Source of the DNA: SVTX01 sp045653805
GTDB taxonomy: Bacteria; Bacillota; Clostridia; Oscillospirales; CAG-272
Direction: 5' to 3'
Assembly (NCBI GenBank): GCA_045653805.1
Contig: JAZOMF010000099.1
Location: 1-27,164, forward strand
Length of the DNA: 27,164 nucleotides
Shown: piece after piece, positions 6,771-12,956 of the stretch
Position numbering within the stretch: position 1 is the stretch's first letter
Layout: every line of letters begins with the position of its first letter
Made by a program: the position numbers and the translations under genes
The notes under the pieces: generated by a model
What the model was told of the DNA's origin: nothing
The model's database searches: none
Seen by the model: the letters and a program-made list of their open reading frames with translations, nothing else

Positions 6771-6977
6771 ATGGCGAGAGTAAGAGAAATGCAGGGCATT
6801 CCGGCTCATGTTATTGCGTTAAAATCTGACGGAAAAAGAAGACATCCGGCTCATTGCATATTTGCAGAAGGCAAAAGCGCCGAACGATATTGCACAAATG
6901 AACAATGTCCTGTTTGGAAAGAAAAGTGTCGCACTGCTATGAGGTGTAATTACTATGAAGAAAGGGAGATTAAATGA
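6771..6977 (+). CDS. Small Cys-rich hypothetical protein
   Basis: A 68-residue protein I do not recognise. It has five cysteines (C29, C41, C46, C53, C59) plus His25 and His28 in HPAHCIF...YCTNEQCPVW...KCRTAMRC, a pattern suggesting zinc or Fe-S binding. The ribosome site GAAAGGAA is about 8 nt before the ATG. Its stop codon overlaps the start of the next gene (ATGA type, 4 bp), so the two are translationally coupled. It sits between two zinc-ribbon proteins, so a shared metal-linked role is possible but not shown. Confidence 0.7.
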   Translation: MARVREMQGIPAHVIALKSDGKRRHPAHCIFAEGKSAERYCTNEQCPVWKEKCRTAMRCNYYEEREIK

Positions 6978-7171
6978 GCAAATATTATAAATTACTTATA
7001 GAGTTTACAAATGGAAGCACTCCGTATATTGGATTATTGTATCGACGGCACACTAAAGAATTGGTAGATGATGCTATTCGATTAAACTATATTGTTAAAT
7101 GCGGAGAAAACACATACGGTGAAACTCTTTACACTATAACTTCATTAGGAAAATCAATAAGAGATAATTAA
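6974..7171 (+). CDS. Small winged-helix-like hypothetical protein
   Basis: A 65-residue protein, function unknown. The order helix (HTKELVDDAIRLNYI) then strand-turn-strand (YGETLYTITSLGKSIRDN) is what a truncated winged-helix domain looks like; the ITSLGK motif near the C-terminus is common in such folds. It overlaps the preceding gene by 4 bp and ends 14 bp before the next, with GGAGATTAAA between. The base composition is clearly more AT-rich than in the SPFH gene, as in the first two thirds of the following gene. Confidence 0.6.
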   Translation: MSKYYKLLIEFTNGSTPYIGLLYRRHTKELVDDAIRLNYIVKCGENTYGETLYTITSLGKSIRDN

Positions 7172-7185
7172 AGGAGATTAAAATA

Positions 7186-8187
7186 ATGAAACAATTAACT
7201 TGTGAAATGTGCGGAAGCACAGAGCTTATAAAACAGGAAGGCTTTTTTGTGTGCCAAACTTGTGGTACAAAATACTCCGTGGAAGAAGCAAAGAAAATGA
7301 TGATTGAGGGAACTGTAGATGTTCAAGGTACTGTAAAAATAGATACTACATCACAACTGGAAAATTTGTATATTTTAGCGCGTCGTGCCAAAGAATCAAA
7401 CAATTGTGAAAATGCATCGGATTATTATAAAAAAATTGCTATTGAAAATCCAAATGATTGGGAAGCAAACTTCTATAGTGTATATTTTACATCAAAAAAT
7501 TGCAAATTGTCAGAAATCTCATCCGCGGCATCAAATGTTACTAATGCATGTATTGAATCATTAGAGTTAATTTTTAAAAATGTCGATGAGAAAAACAAAA
7601 CGGCCTATTATTGTGAAATAGCTGATGCAACATCACTTTTATTATGCGATTTTGTAAATGCAGCAAGAAATCATTATTTAAGCTATATTAGCGTAACTGG
7701 GGCAGAACAAGAATTTGATTATCGTGTCCGTGTTTGTGTAAATGGAGATGTACAATTAGGCAACTTTTTTTATGATATTGGACGTAAGAAAATAGCTGCT
7801 GTATACTATGGAAATGCTCAGAATTTAGTGAGAGATGGAATGCAACTTGAAGATTATGTTATAGAACGAATCAAAGAAGTTAATCCCTCGTATGAACCCC
7901 CTCAAAAAAGTGGCTGCTACGTTGCAACCTGTGTTTACGGCTCATACGATTGCCCCGAGGTTTGGGCTCTTCGCCGTTTCCGTGATGACACACTTGGCTC
8001 TACTTGGTACGGAAGATTGTTCATTCGTACATACTATGCAATCAGCCCCACTCTCGTAAAGTGGTTTGGACACACAAAGTGGTTCAAGAAGATGTGGAAG
8101 GGCACTCTTGACCGTATGGTTTCGGGTCTTCGCGCTAAGGGTGTTGAGGATACTCCATATAACGATATAGAATGGCGCAGAAAATAA
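7186..8187 (+). CDS. Zinc-ribbon / TPR-like protein with C-terminal CFI-box domain
   Basis: Protein of 333 residues. It begins with a TFIIB-like zinc ribbon (CEMCGSTEL...CQTCGTKYS, residues 6-26), then MIEGTVDVQGTV, as in other zinc-ribbon proteins of this type. A helical TPR-like middle follows (about 50-235; ARRAKESNNCENASDYYKKIAIENPND). The C-terminal ~90 residues start with GCYVATCVYGSYDCPEVW, continue with RRFRDDTL and end with YGRLFIRTYYAISPTLVKWFG, which I recognise as the CFI-box C-terminal domain; its role is unknown. The part encoding this tail (from about 7905) is visibly richer in G+C than the AT-rich part before it, so the gene may be a mosaic. Last gene of the cluster before a strong terminator. 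Confidence 0.8.
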   Translation: MKQLTCEMCGSTELIKQEGFFVCQTCGTKYSVEEAKKMMIEGTVDVQGTVKIDTTSQLENLYILARRAKESNNCENASDYYKKIAIENPNDWEANFYSVYFTSKNCKLSEISSAASNVTNACIESLELIFKNVDEKNKTAYYCEIADATSLLLCDFVNAARNHYLSYISVTGAEQEFDYRVRVCVNGDVQLGNFFYDIGRKKIAAVYYGNAQNLVRDGMQLEDYVIERIKEVNPSYEPPQKSGCYVATCVYGSYDCPEVWALRRFRDDTLGSTWYGRLFIRTYYAISPTLVKWFGHTKWFKKMWKGTLDRMVSGLRAKGVEDTPYNDIEWRRK

Positions 8188-8193
8188 ACGAAT

Positions 8194-8226
8194 AAAAAAC
8201 AGAGGTTCATTGAACCTCTGTTTTTT
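8194..8226. terminator. Bidirectional terminator
   Basis: AAAAAACAGAGGTTCA pairs with TGAACCTCTGTTTTTT (16 bp) in a very tight hairpin with T-runs on both strands, between convergent genes. It ends the zinc-ribbon cluster and the rlmH transcript. Confidence 0.85.
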
Positions 8227-8704
8227 ATTTATGATATTTCGTACCCTTGATAATACTCATTGAGCGATATACTCCCTCTATAAGAAGCACGCGCATAAGC
8301 TGGTGGGGGAAGGTCATTTTTGAGACCGAAAGACGGAGATCGGCGGCATTTTTTACGCTATCGTCAAGTCCGTGAGACGAGCCGATGACGAAGCAGATCT
8401 CATTCGCTTGTGAAAAGGCGGAATCTAACTTTGCTGCCAGCTCCTCGGAAGAGAATTGCTTGCCCTCGACACACATAGCGACCTTATAAGAGCGGTCTGG
8501 CATGGCGGCAAGAATTGCCTTTGCCTCGTCTGCAAGGGCGCGCTTGATCTCTCCGTCGGAGGGGTCGCTGGGAAGCTTTGCCTCCTTGAGATTGATCTGC
8601 TCCACGTTGCAAAAGCCCGAAAGTCTCTTTTCGTATTCCTTGACCGCCTCGCGGAGGTAGTCCTCTTTAAGTGTGCCGATTGTTATAAATCTTATTGTTG
8701 CCAT
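8225..8704 (-). CDS. rlmH: 23S rRNA (pseudouridine1915-N3)-methyltransferase
   Basis: SPOUT-family methyltransferase of 159 residues that methylates pseudouridine 1915 in helix 69 of 23S rRNA within assembled ribosomes. Family landmarks are visible: the N-terminus IRFITIGTLKEDYLREAVKEY, the SAM-binding knot motif FVIGSSHGLDD (the usual second Gly is Ser here), and the C-terminus LIEGVYRSMSIIKGTKYHK, ending in the characteristic YHK. Length is normal. In many Firmicutes rlmH lies close downstream of walJ, and the walJ-like gene is the next gene upstream here, but a 222-bp nested inverted repeat lies between them. Confidence 0.95.
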   Translation of the reverse strand: MATIRFITIGTLKEDYLREAVKEYEKRLSGFCNVEQINLKEAKLPSDPSDGEIKRALADEAKAILAAMPDRSYKVAMCVEGKQFSSEELAAKLDSAFSQANEICFVIGSSHGLDDSVKNAADLRLSVSKMTFPHQLMRVLLIEGVYRSMSIIKGTKYHK

Positions 8705-8776
8705 AATTACCTCACGGGGAGTTAAAATTTGTTTTTGTTCAAATTTTTATTTGTCGGGGAGGCGCGATGCCCTAAG

Positions 8777-8998
8777 ACCGTAGGGCGGGGGCTTGCTCCC
8801 GCCGTTTTGTTAGTTTTGAAATTTTCGTTAATGGGACGTCGAGGGCGCCGTCCCCTACGACCGCGAAATCGTTTTAAATCTTTCTACGGTAAACAAATTG
8901 GCAATCGTTTAAGACCGTAGGGGACGGCGCCCTCGACGTCCCACCTGTGTTAAATTTAAATTGTTCGTTGCGGCGGGAGTAAACCCCCGCCCTACGGT
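8777..8998. repeat. Nested inverted-repeat element (MITE-like)
   Basis: Outer arms 8777-8804 and 8971-8998 are inverted copies (26 of 28 bases match; ACCGTAGGGCGGGGG at the left tip). Inner arms 8833-8859 and 8916-8942 are perfect 27-bp inverted copies (starting GGGACGTCGAGGGCGCC). Each arm is itself partly palindromic. The core is AT-rich and no ORF fits. This looks like a non-autonomous insertion or a dispersed intergenic palindrome. Nothing else is seen in the 343-bp gap between rlmH and the hydrolase gene. Confidence 0.75.
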
Positions 8999-9047
8999 TG
9001 GCGAATATCGTCTATCTCACCCATAAATTGCAATTTGTTTAATCACC

Positions 9048-9845
9048 TTATTCACCGACAAGCCAAACGGGTGCGTCCTGTTTTGCTACTTTAAGGTCAA
9101 AACTTTCGTCAGCGATTGCGGTAAACACCTCGTTGAATGCTATTTCGGGCAAGTTGTTTTCCTCGCTGAGGTGCGCCAGCATAATGTGCTTGGTGCCGCT
9201 TTCGTAAAGCTCAGCGGCGAGGGCGGCGCAATCGGGATTGGCAAGATGCCCGTGCTTGGATTTGATTCGTTGCTTCAATTCGTAAGGATACGGACCTTCG
9301 GCAAGCATTATGAGATCGTGATTGGATTCGATAACAACCGACTCACAACCCATAAGATTTTCACGCATGGTGTTTGTCACATATCCTGTGTCGGTGGATA
9401 CTCCGAGAGATACTGTTTTGCCGTTATCGTCTTCAAATTCAAATTTGTATCCCACTGCCGCGCGGCTGTCGTGAGGAGTGGGGAATGCCTTGACGCGGAG
9501 TTCGTTTACCTTTGTTTCAAAGCAATTACCCCTATAAATTCTCAAGCAATCGCAAAGCTTTTCGTCGCAAAGACCGTTAAAGATCATTGCCGAATTTAAA
9601 AGCATATGAATTGGTATCTGATGCTTGTGCGAGAGCACCTGAAGCGCCGAGACGTGGTCGTTGTGCTCGTGAGTTATAAAGATAGCATCGATGTTGTCTA
9701 TGGTTTCACCGATGCTTGAAAGCGCGGAGCAGAGCGCCTTTGCGCTTCTGCCTGCGTCGATAAGTATTTTTGCGCCGCCTGCCGAGATAAAGGTAGAGTT
9801 CCCCTTTGAACCCGAATACAGGCAGCAAATTTTATAATTCTGCAT
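9048..9845 (-). CDS. walJ: MBL-fold metallohydrolase, WalJ/YycJ family
   Basis: Metallo-beta-lactamase-fold hydrolase of 265 residues. The metal-binding set is visible: the family N-terminus LYSGSKGNSTFI, THEHNDH (H59, H61, D63, H64), PTPHDS, STDTGYV, ESNHD and the terminal LAHLSEENN. YycJ/WalJ proteins are linked to the WalRK cell-wall regulon and implicated as exonucleases in DNA repair in some Firmicutes. The gene is 12 bp downstream of the membrane-protein gene, in one minus-strand transcript with galK, and rlmH follows after the inverted-repeat element. WalJ-RlmH neighbourhood is a known Firmicutes arrangement; the WalRK kinase genes are absent here. Confidence 0.85.
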   Translation of the reverse strand: MQNYKICCLYSGSKGNSTFISAGGAKILIDAGRSAKALCSALSSIGETIDNIDAIFITHEHNDHVSALQVLSHKHQIPIHMLLNSAMIFNGLCDEKLCDCLRIYRGNCFETKVNELRVKAFPTPHDSRAAVGYKFEFEDDNGKTVSLGVSTDTGYVTNTMRENLMGCESVVIESNHDLIMLAEGPYPYELKQRIKSKHGHLANPDCAALAAELYESGTKHIMLAHLSEENNLPEIAFNEVFTAIADESFDLKVAKQDAPVWLVGE

Positions 9846-9857
9846 TTTATTACTCGC

Positions 9858-10325
9858 TTATTTTGTGGTTATTCCAAAAAGATTTTGGATGAGCGGAAAT
9901 GTGAAAAGATAGAGGGCATCAAGTGCGACCGGAACTAAAAGAGGGATGATGATGTAGAGCATCCATTTTGATTTTTCCATTCTTCTTTTGCCGTCTGAAA
10001 TGTAGCTTTCCTTTTGCTCCATCGACCACTCTCGAGGGAGCATATCGATAGTGATATTTTTGCGGCTGAATGCGCGATTATATATCAAGTACACTACAAG
10101 AAATACTGCCAATGTTACCCAGAATATAACGGGAACGACAACGGAAACTATGCTTATGATCATAGCAGATGTGGGATCGCTGATTTCGAGATAATCAATT
10201 CCGTAGCAGGCACCGAAATAGATGACAGATGATACAAGGGAGACGAGTGCCAGTGAAATGACCATCTTCTTTTTATCGGGAGAGAGGCTTACGGAGGTGA
10301 TGGGAATGTTTCTTTTGTTTTTCAT
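9858..10325 (-). CDS. Integral membrane protein, function unknown
   Basis: A 155-residue protein with three likely transmembrane segments: about residues 20-40 (MVISLALVSLVSSVIYFGA), 54-82 (AMIISIVSVVVPVIFWVTLAV) and 121-142 (MLYIIIPLLVPVALDALYLF). A charged loop separates the second and third (SRKNITIDMLPREWSMEQKE). I recognise no family or catalytic motif. It lies 4 bp after galK and 12 bp before the walJ-like gene, so it is translated from the same message. Alternative assignments cannot be separated by eye. Confidence 0.75.
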   Translation of the reverse strand: MKNKRNIPITSVSLSPDKKKMVISLALVSLVSSVIYFGACYGIDYLEISDPTSAMIISIVSVVVPVIFWVTLAVFLVVYLIYNRAFSRKNITIDMLPREWSMEQKESYISDGKRRMEKSKWMLYIIIPLLVPVALDALYLFTFPLIQNLFGITTK

Positions 10326-10329
10326 ATTT

Positions 10330-11613
10330 TTAAATTACCTTAGTAGCGCCGATGGGTCTGATTTCGAGAACGATGCACGCTCCCTCGCCGAAGCACATGT
10401 CCATAGCCGCCTTGTATTCTGCAACTGTTTCGGTAGGAACGAAAGCTTGTATAGTGCCTGCAAATCCGCCACCGTGAACACGCCAAGCCGCTTTCTTGTC
10501 ACCGAGGAGCTTTTCCGCGATGCAAAGAGCGAGGGAAAGACCCTGCTCGCTTACGTTCTTGGTGGTGTATACGTTCTGGAGATAGCAGAAGGAGGAGCGT
10601 CCAGATGCCTTAACGTTTTCGAAGAAGGTATCGAGGTCGCCCGACTCAAGAGCCGCCTTTTGCTTTGCAACTCTGCGGTTTTCCTCAAAGAAGTGGAGCG
10701 CGCGCATGATTGCTCTGTCGCCAACCTTCTCGCGGAGGGCGGGAATTGCGGCGATAACATCAGCTTCATCTACCTCGCGGAGAACTGCCTTGCCGAAGTG
10801 AGCGGCCACCGCCTTCATCTCGGAGGGAACGGACGCGTAATCATCGGTAAGGTCGGCGTGGTTTCCACCGGTATTTACGATACAGAGATTGTAGCCTGCC
10901 GCGGTCATATCAAAGCTGATTGGGGTGATGATGGGATTCTTGGTGTCGGCGAAGTCGATAGCTACGATGCCGCCAACTGCGCAAGCAACCTGATCCATAA
11001 GTCCGCAGGGCTTGCCGAAGAATACGTTTTCAGCCCACTGCGAAAGCTTGGAGATCTCAACATTGTCCACCTTGCCGTCGTTGTAGAGATGGCTCTCGAT
11101 AGTGCCGATCATATCCTCGAATGCGGCAGAGGAGGAAAGCCCCGAGCCCTTAAGTACGCTGGAGGTAGTATAAGCTACAAAGCCTCCAACGTTATGTCCG
11201 TTAGCTTTAAGACCTGCGCACATACCTGCTATGATGGACTCACTTTTGCCGAATTTTGCTTGGACGGGAGCGGCGTACTTGGCGATGTCAACCACATCCT
11301 CGTCAAAGCCCTCGCTCTTAACTCTTACTATGGTGTCGGAGGTGGGAGCGGCAACTGCGATGATGTCCAGGCTGATGGATGCGGCAACAACGCAACCCTT
11401 ATTGTGGTCGGTGTGGTTGCCCGAAAGCTCGCTTCTGCCTGCAACGGAGAAGAGACTTACATCACGGTCTGCGCCGTAAAGAGCAACGAACTCCTCTATA
11501 GTCTTTATATATCTTGCCTTTGCGCTCTCTACGTTTTCCTTGCCATAAAGAACAGTGAATTTGTCGTCGAGTGCGCCGGCGTTTATGCTTTCGATAAGCT
11601 TTGTGCAATTCAT
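10330..11613 (-). CDS. galK: Galactokinase-family GHMP kinase
   Basis: Sugar kinase of 427 residues that would phosphorylate galactose to galactose-1-phosphate (Leloir pathway). Three GHMP/galactokinase motifs are visible: GRSELSGNHTDHNKG (residues 59-73; the usual form is GRVNLIGEHTDYNGG), the phosphate-binding KGSGLSSSAAFE (about 155-166) and the C-terminal WRVHGGGFAGTIQAF. The Glu of GEHTDY, which contacts the sugar in known galactokinases, is Asn here, so substrate preference may differ. The start is ATG at 11613 because the promoter (11656-11684) leaves the earlier in-frame GTG at 11649 outside or at the very edge of the message, and AAGAAAGG lies upstream of the ATG. First gene of a minus-strand operon; no galT or galE is present. 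Confidence 0.85.
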   Translation of the reverse strand: MNCTKLIESINAGALDDKFTVLYGKENVESAKARYIKTIEEFVALYGADRDVSLFSVAGRSELSGNHTDHNKGCVVAASISLDIIAVAAPTSDTIVRVKSEGFDEDVVDIAKYAAPVQAKFGKSESIIAGMCAGLKANGHNVGGFVAYTTSSVLKGSGLSSSAAFEDMIGTIESHLYNDGKVDNVEISKLSQWAENVFFGKPCGLMDQVACAVGGIVAIDFADTKNPIITPISFDMTAAGYNLCIVNTGGNHADLTDDYASVPSEMKAVAAHFGKAVLREVDEADVIAAIPALREKVGDRAIMRALHFFEENRRVAKQKAALESGDLDTFFENVKASGRSSFCYLQNVYTTKNVSEQGLSLALCIAEKLLGDKKAAWRVHGGGFAGTIQAFVPTETVAEYKAAMDMCFGEGACIVLEIRPIGATKVI

Positions 11614-11655
11614 AGTGATAAAATCCTTTCTTAATGAATTGTGCAACACATAGTT

Positions 11656-11684
11656 ATTATATCATAATTAAAGGACTTTCACAA
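11656..11684 (-). promoter_or_regulatory. Sigma-A type promoter of the galK operon
   Basis: On the minus strand, TTGTGA (11684-11679), 17-bp spacer, TATAAT (11661-11656), about 43 bp upstream of the ATG. Confidence 0.65.
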
Positions 11685-11719
11685 GGGCTTTTTTGAATTT
11701 TTGAGCAATATTTAGGCAT

Positions 11720-11756
11720 AAAAACAGGGATGCGCGGAAAAATCCGATCAACCCTG
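11720..11756 (-). terminator. Terminator after the AbrB-type gene
   Basis: CAGGG...CCCTG arms (11725-11729 and 11752-11756) with inner CGG/CCG pairing, followed on the minus strand by TTTTTATG. The plus-strand side also has a T-rich tail. Confidence 0.55.
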
Positions 11757-11779
11757 AATTTTTATTTGGATTTAATTAC

Positions 11780-12025
11780 TTAAAATGATTCCTTTATCTT
11801 CTTGAGGCAATCCTCGCAGATGCGCTTGCCGTTGAAGAAAACGATATTGTCTGCATTAGCGCAGAATATGCAAGAGGGCTGATATTTCTGAAGGATTATT
11901 CTATTTTCGTCGGTGAAAATTTCAAGAGAATCCTTTTCTCCGATATCCAAGGTCTGGCGGATGCTGATGGGGAGCACCACGCGGCCGAGCTCGTCTACTT
12001 TTCTTACAATGCCGGTTGATTTCAT
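11780..12025 (-). CDS. AbrB/SpoVT-type transition-state regulator with zinc-finger tail
   Basis: An 81-residue protein. The N-terminal swapped-hairpin AbrB domain is clear (STGIVRKVDELGRVVLPISIR, then GEKDSLEIFTDENRIILQKY, residues 1-49). The C-terminal 30 residues hold CIFC (52-55) and CEDC (69-72), a small zinc ribbon common in clostridial AbrB-like proteins. Such proteins are global DNA-binding regulators of stationary-phase or sporulation genes. The start is ATG at 12025 with AAAGGAG upstream. Its promoter (12096-12124) has near-consensus boxes, and the control region carries an inverted pair ATTCGACAAA (12067-12076) / TTTGTCGAAT (12172-12181) that could be an autoregulatory site. Confidence 0.9.
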   Translation of the reverse strand: MKSTGIVRKVDELGRVVLPISIRQTLDIGEKDSLEIFTDENRIILQKYQPSCIFCANADNIVFFNGKRICEDCLKKIKESF

Positions 12026-12095
12026 ATCTTTATTCTCCTTTGCATGAGGTTATCACGATTTAGTCGATTCGACAAAATATAATTTTTACACATTG

Positions 12096-12124
12096 ATTTT
12101 AACACACGAAAAATGGAATGTCAA
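12096..12124 (-). promoter_or_regulatory. Sigma-A type promoter of the AbrB-type gene
   Basis: On the minus strand, TTGACA (12124-12119), 17-bp spacer, TAAAAT (12101-12096). The 10-bp inverted pair at 12067-12076 and 12172-12181 brackets the promoter. Confidence 0.75.
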
Positions 12125-12333
12125 CACCAAAATTGGAAATTTATGTATTGTTTACAAACTATATACATAAATTTGTCGAATGTCGTCGAATAAGATCTAT
12201 ATTCGATAAGATTCCCTCAGTCTAAAATATTATTAGCAGTTTTCGTAAAAATATTTATTTGAAGAGGTTTCGATGGGGATTAAATGGCAAAACTAGAACA
12301 AAATGCGGTAGTTTGTTAAAATCGGAGGAAAAT

Positions 12334-12600
12334 ATGATAAAGGGTGCTCAAAAAAAGATGATTGTTGTTAAGACGGCGGAAAGTGATGTGTTTGAGGAAG
12401 TGTATTTTGTACTGCGAAGAGAAAGTCTTGCACAAGAGGGGGACATGGTTCGCGAGGCAAGCAGAATAATAGAGTCTCACGGTGTTAAAAAAAGGAGTCG
12501 CCGGGCGGGGAAGATTGGCTATTTGATTTTAAACGCTGTCTTGTTTTTGGTAGGTGCATTATGCGGCGGTGGAGTGGCTATGCTTGCGGTTTTGCTATAA
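12334..12600 (+). CDS. Small tail-anchored membrane protein, function unknown
   Basis: An 88-residue protein with a soluble N-terminal part (MIKGAQKKMIVVKTAESDV, then EVYFVLRRESLAQEGDMVRE), a basic patch KKRSRR and one C-terminal hydrophobic segment (about residues 65-88, ending in CGGGVAMLAVLL). The basic patch before the segment predicts the N-terminus inside the cell. The start is the ATG at 12334, chosen because GGAGGA lies 5 nt upstream; the frame is open further back to 12259 without a good ribosome site. No family recognised. It is transcribed away from the AbrB-type gene, which may regulate it. Confidence 0.65.
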   Translation: MIKGAQKKMIVVKTAESDVFEEVYFVLRRESLAQEGDMVREASRIIESHGVKKRSRRAGKIGYLILNAVLFLVGALCGGGVAMLAVLL

Positions 12601-12655
12601 TGAAATGATGTTGTATCTACGTTGATGAACGGAGATGGTTGTCGAAAGCTAACTA

Positions 12656-12684
12656 TTGACAAAATCATTATTTTGTAGTATAAT
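12656..12684 (+). promoter_or_regulatory. Consensus promoter of the RNase J gene
   Basis: TTGACA (12656-12661), 17-bp spacer, TATAAT (12679-12684): exact consensus boxes. The start codon at 12957 is about 270 bases downstream, so the message has a long leader. Confidence 0.8.
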
Positions 12685-12689
12685 TTGTA

Positions 12690-12956
12690 AAGTGATTATC
12701 AAAAAAATAGAATTTTTAGGGGTTGACCCTCTTGATTATATATTTCACAACTTAATTTGGCGGTGTATTTCTCCCATGCCGCAAAAGCATCAGCGTCCTC
12801 AAAGACCTGCGGAACGAAGGCGGGTCTATTTGGGGAGGCTTTGGCGTGTTGCCTGTTTTTATTCAAATTTTGGTGTGAAATGGCGTTTTGCATCACTGCA
12901 AAGCGATAAAAACAGCTATTTTGAAAAAAGAGAAAATTAGAGAAAGGAATTATGTA
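12690..12956 (+). promoter_or_regulatory. Long 5' leader of the RNase J gene
   Basis: About 265 bases between the consensus promoter and the RNase J ribosome site (GAAAGGAA before 12957). It holds short pairings such as AGACC...GGTCT around 12810-12832 and a GGC/GCC hairpin followed by GTTTTTATT near 12842-12862 that is weakly terminator-like. On the opposite strand positions 12699-12892 are free of stops and read as a protein-like peptide (for example NRPAFVPQVFEDADAFAAW), with no convincing ribosome site. Autoregulation through the leader is known for other RNases; here it is only a possibility. Confidence 0.4.

Noticed and set aside
10222..11634. 470-codon plus-strand open frame opposite galK
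   Set aside because: It mirrors the galK codon pattern, has no ribosome site, and the minus-strand frame has clear galactokinase motifs.
12656..12940. 94-codon plus-strand frame in the RNase J leader
   Set aside because: It begins inside the -35 box, has no ribosome site and no recognisable domain.
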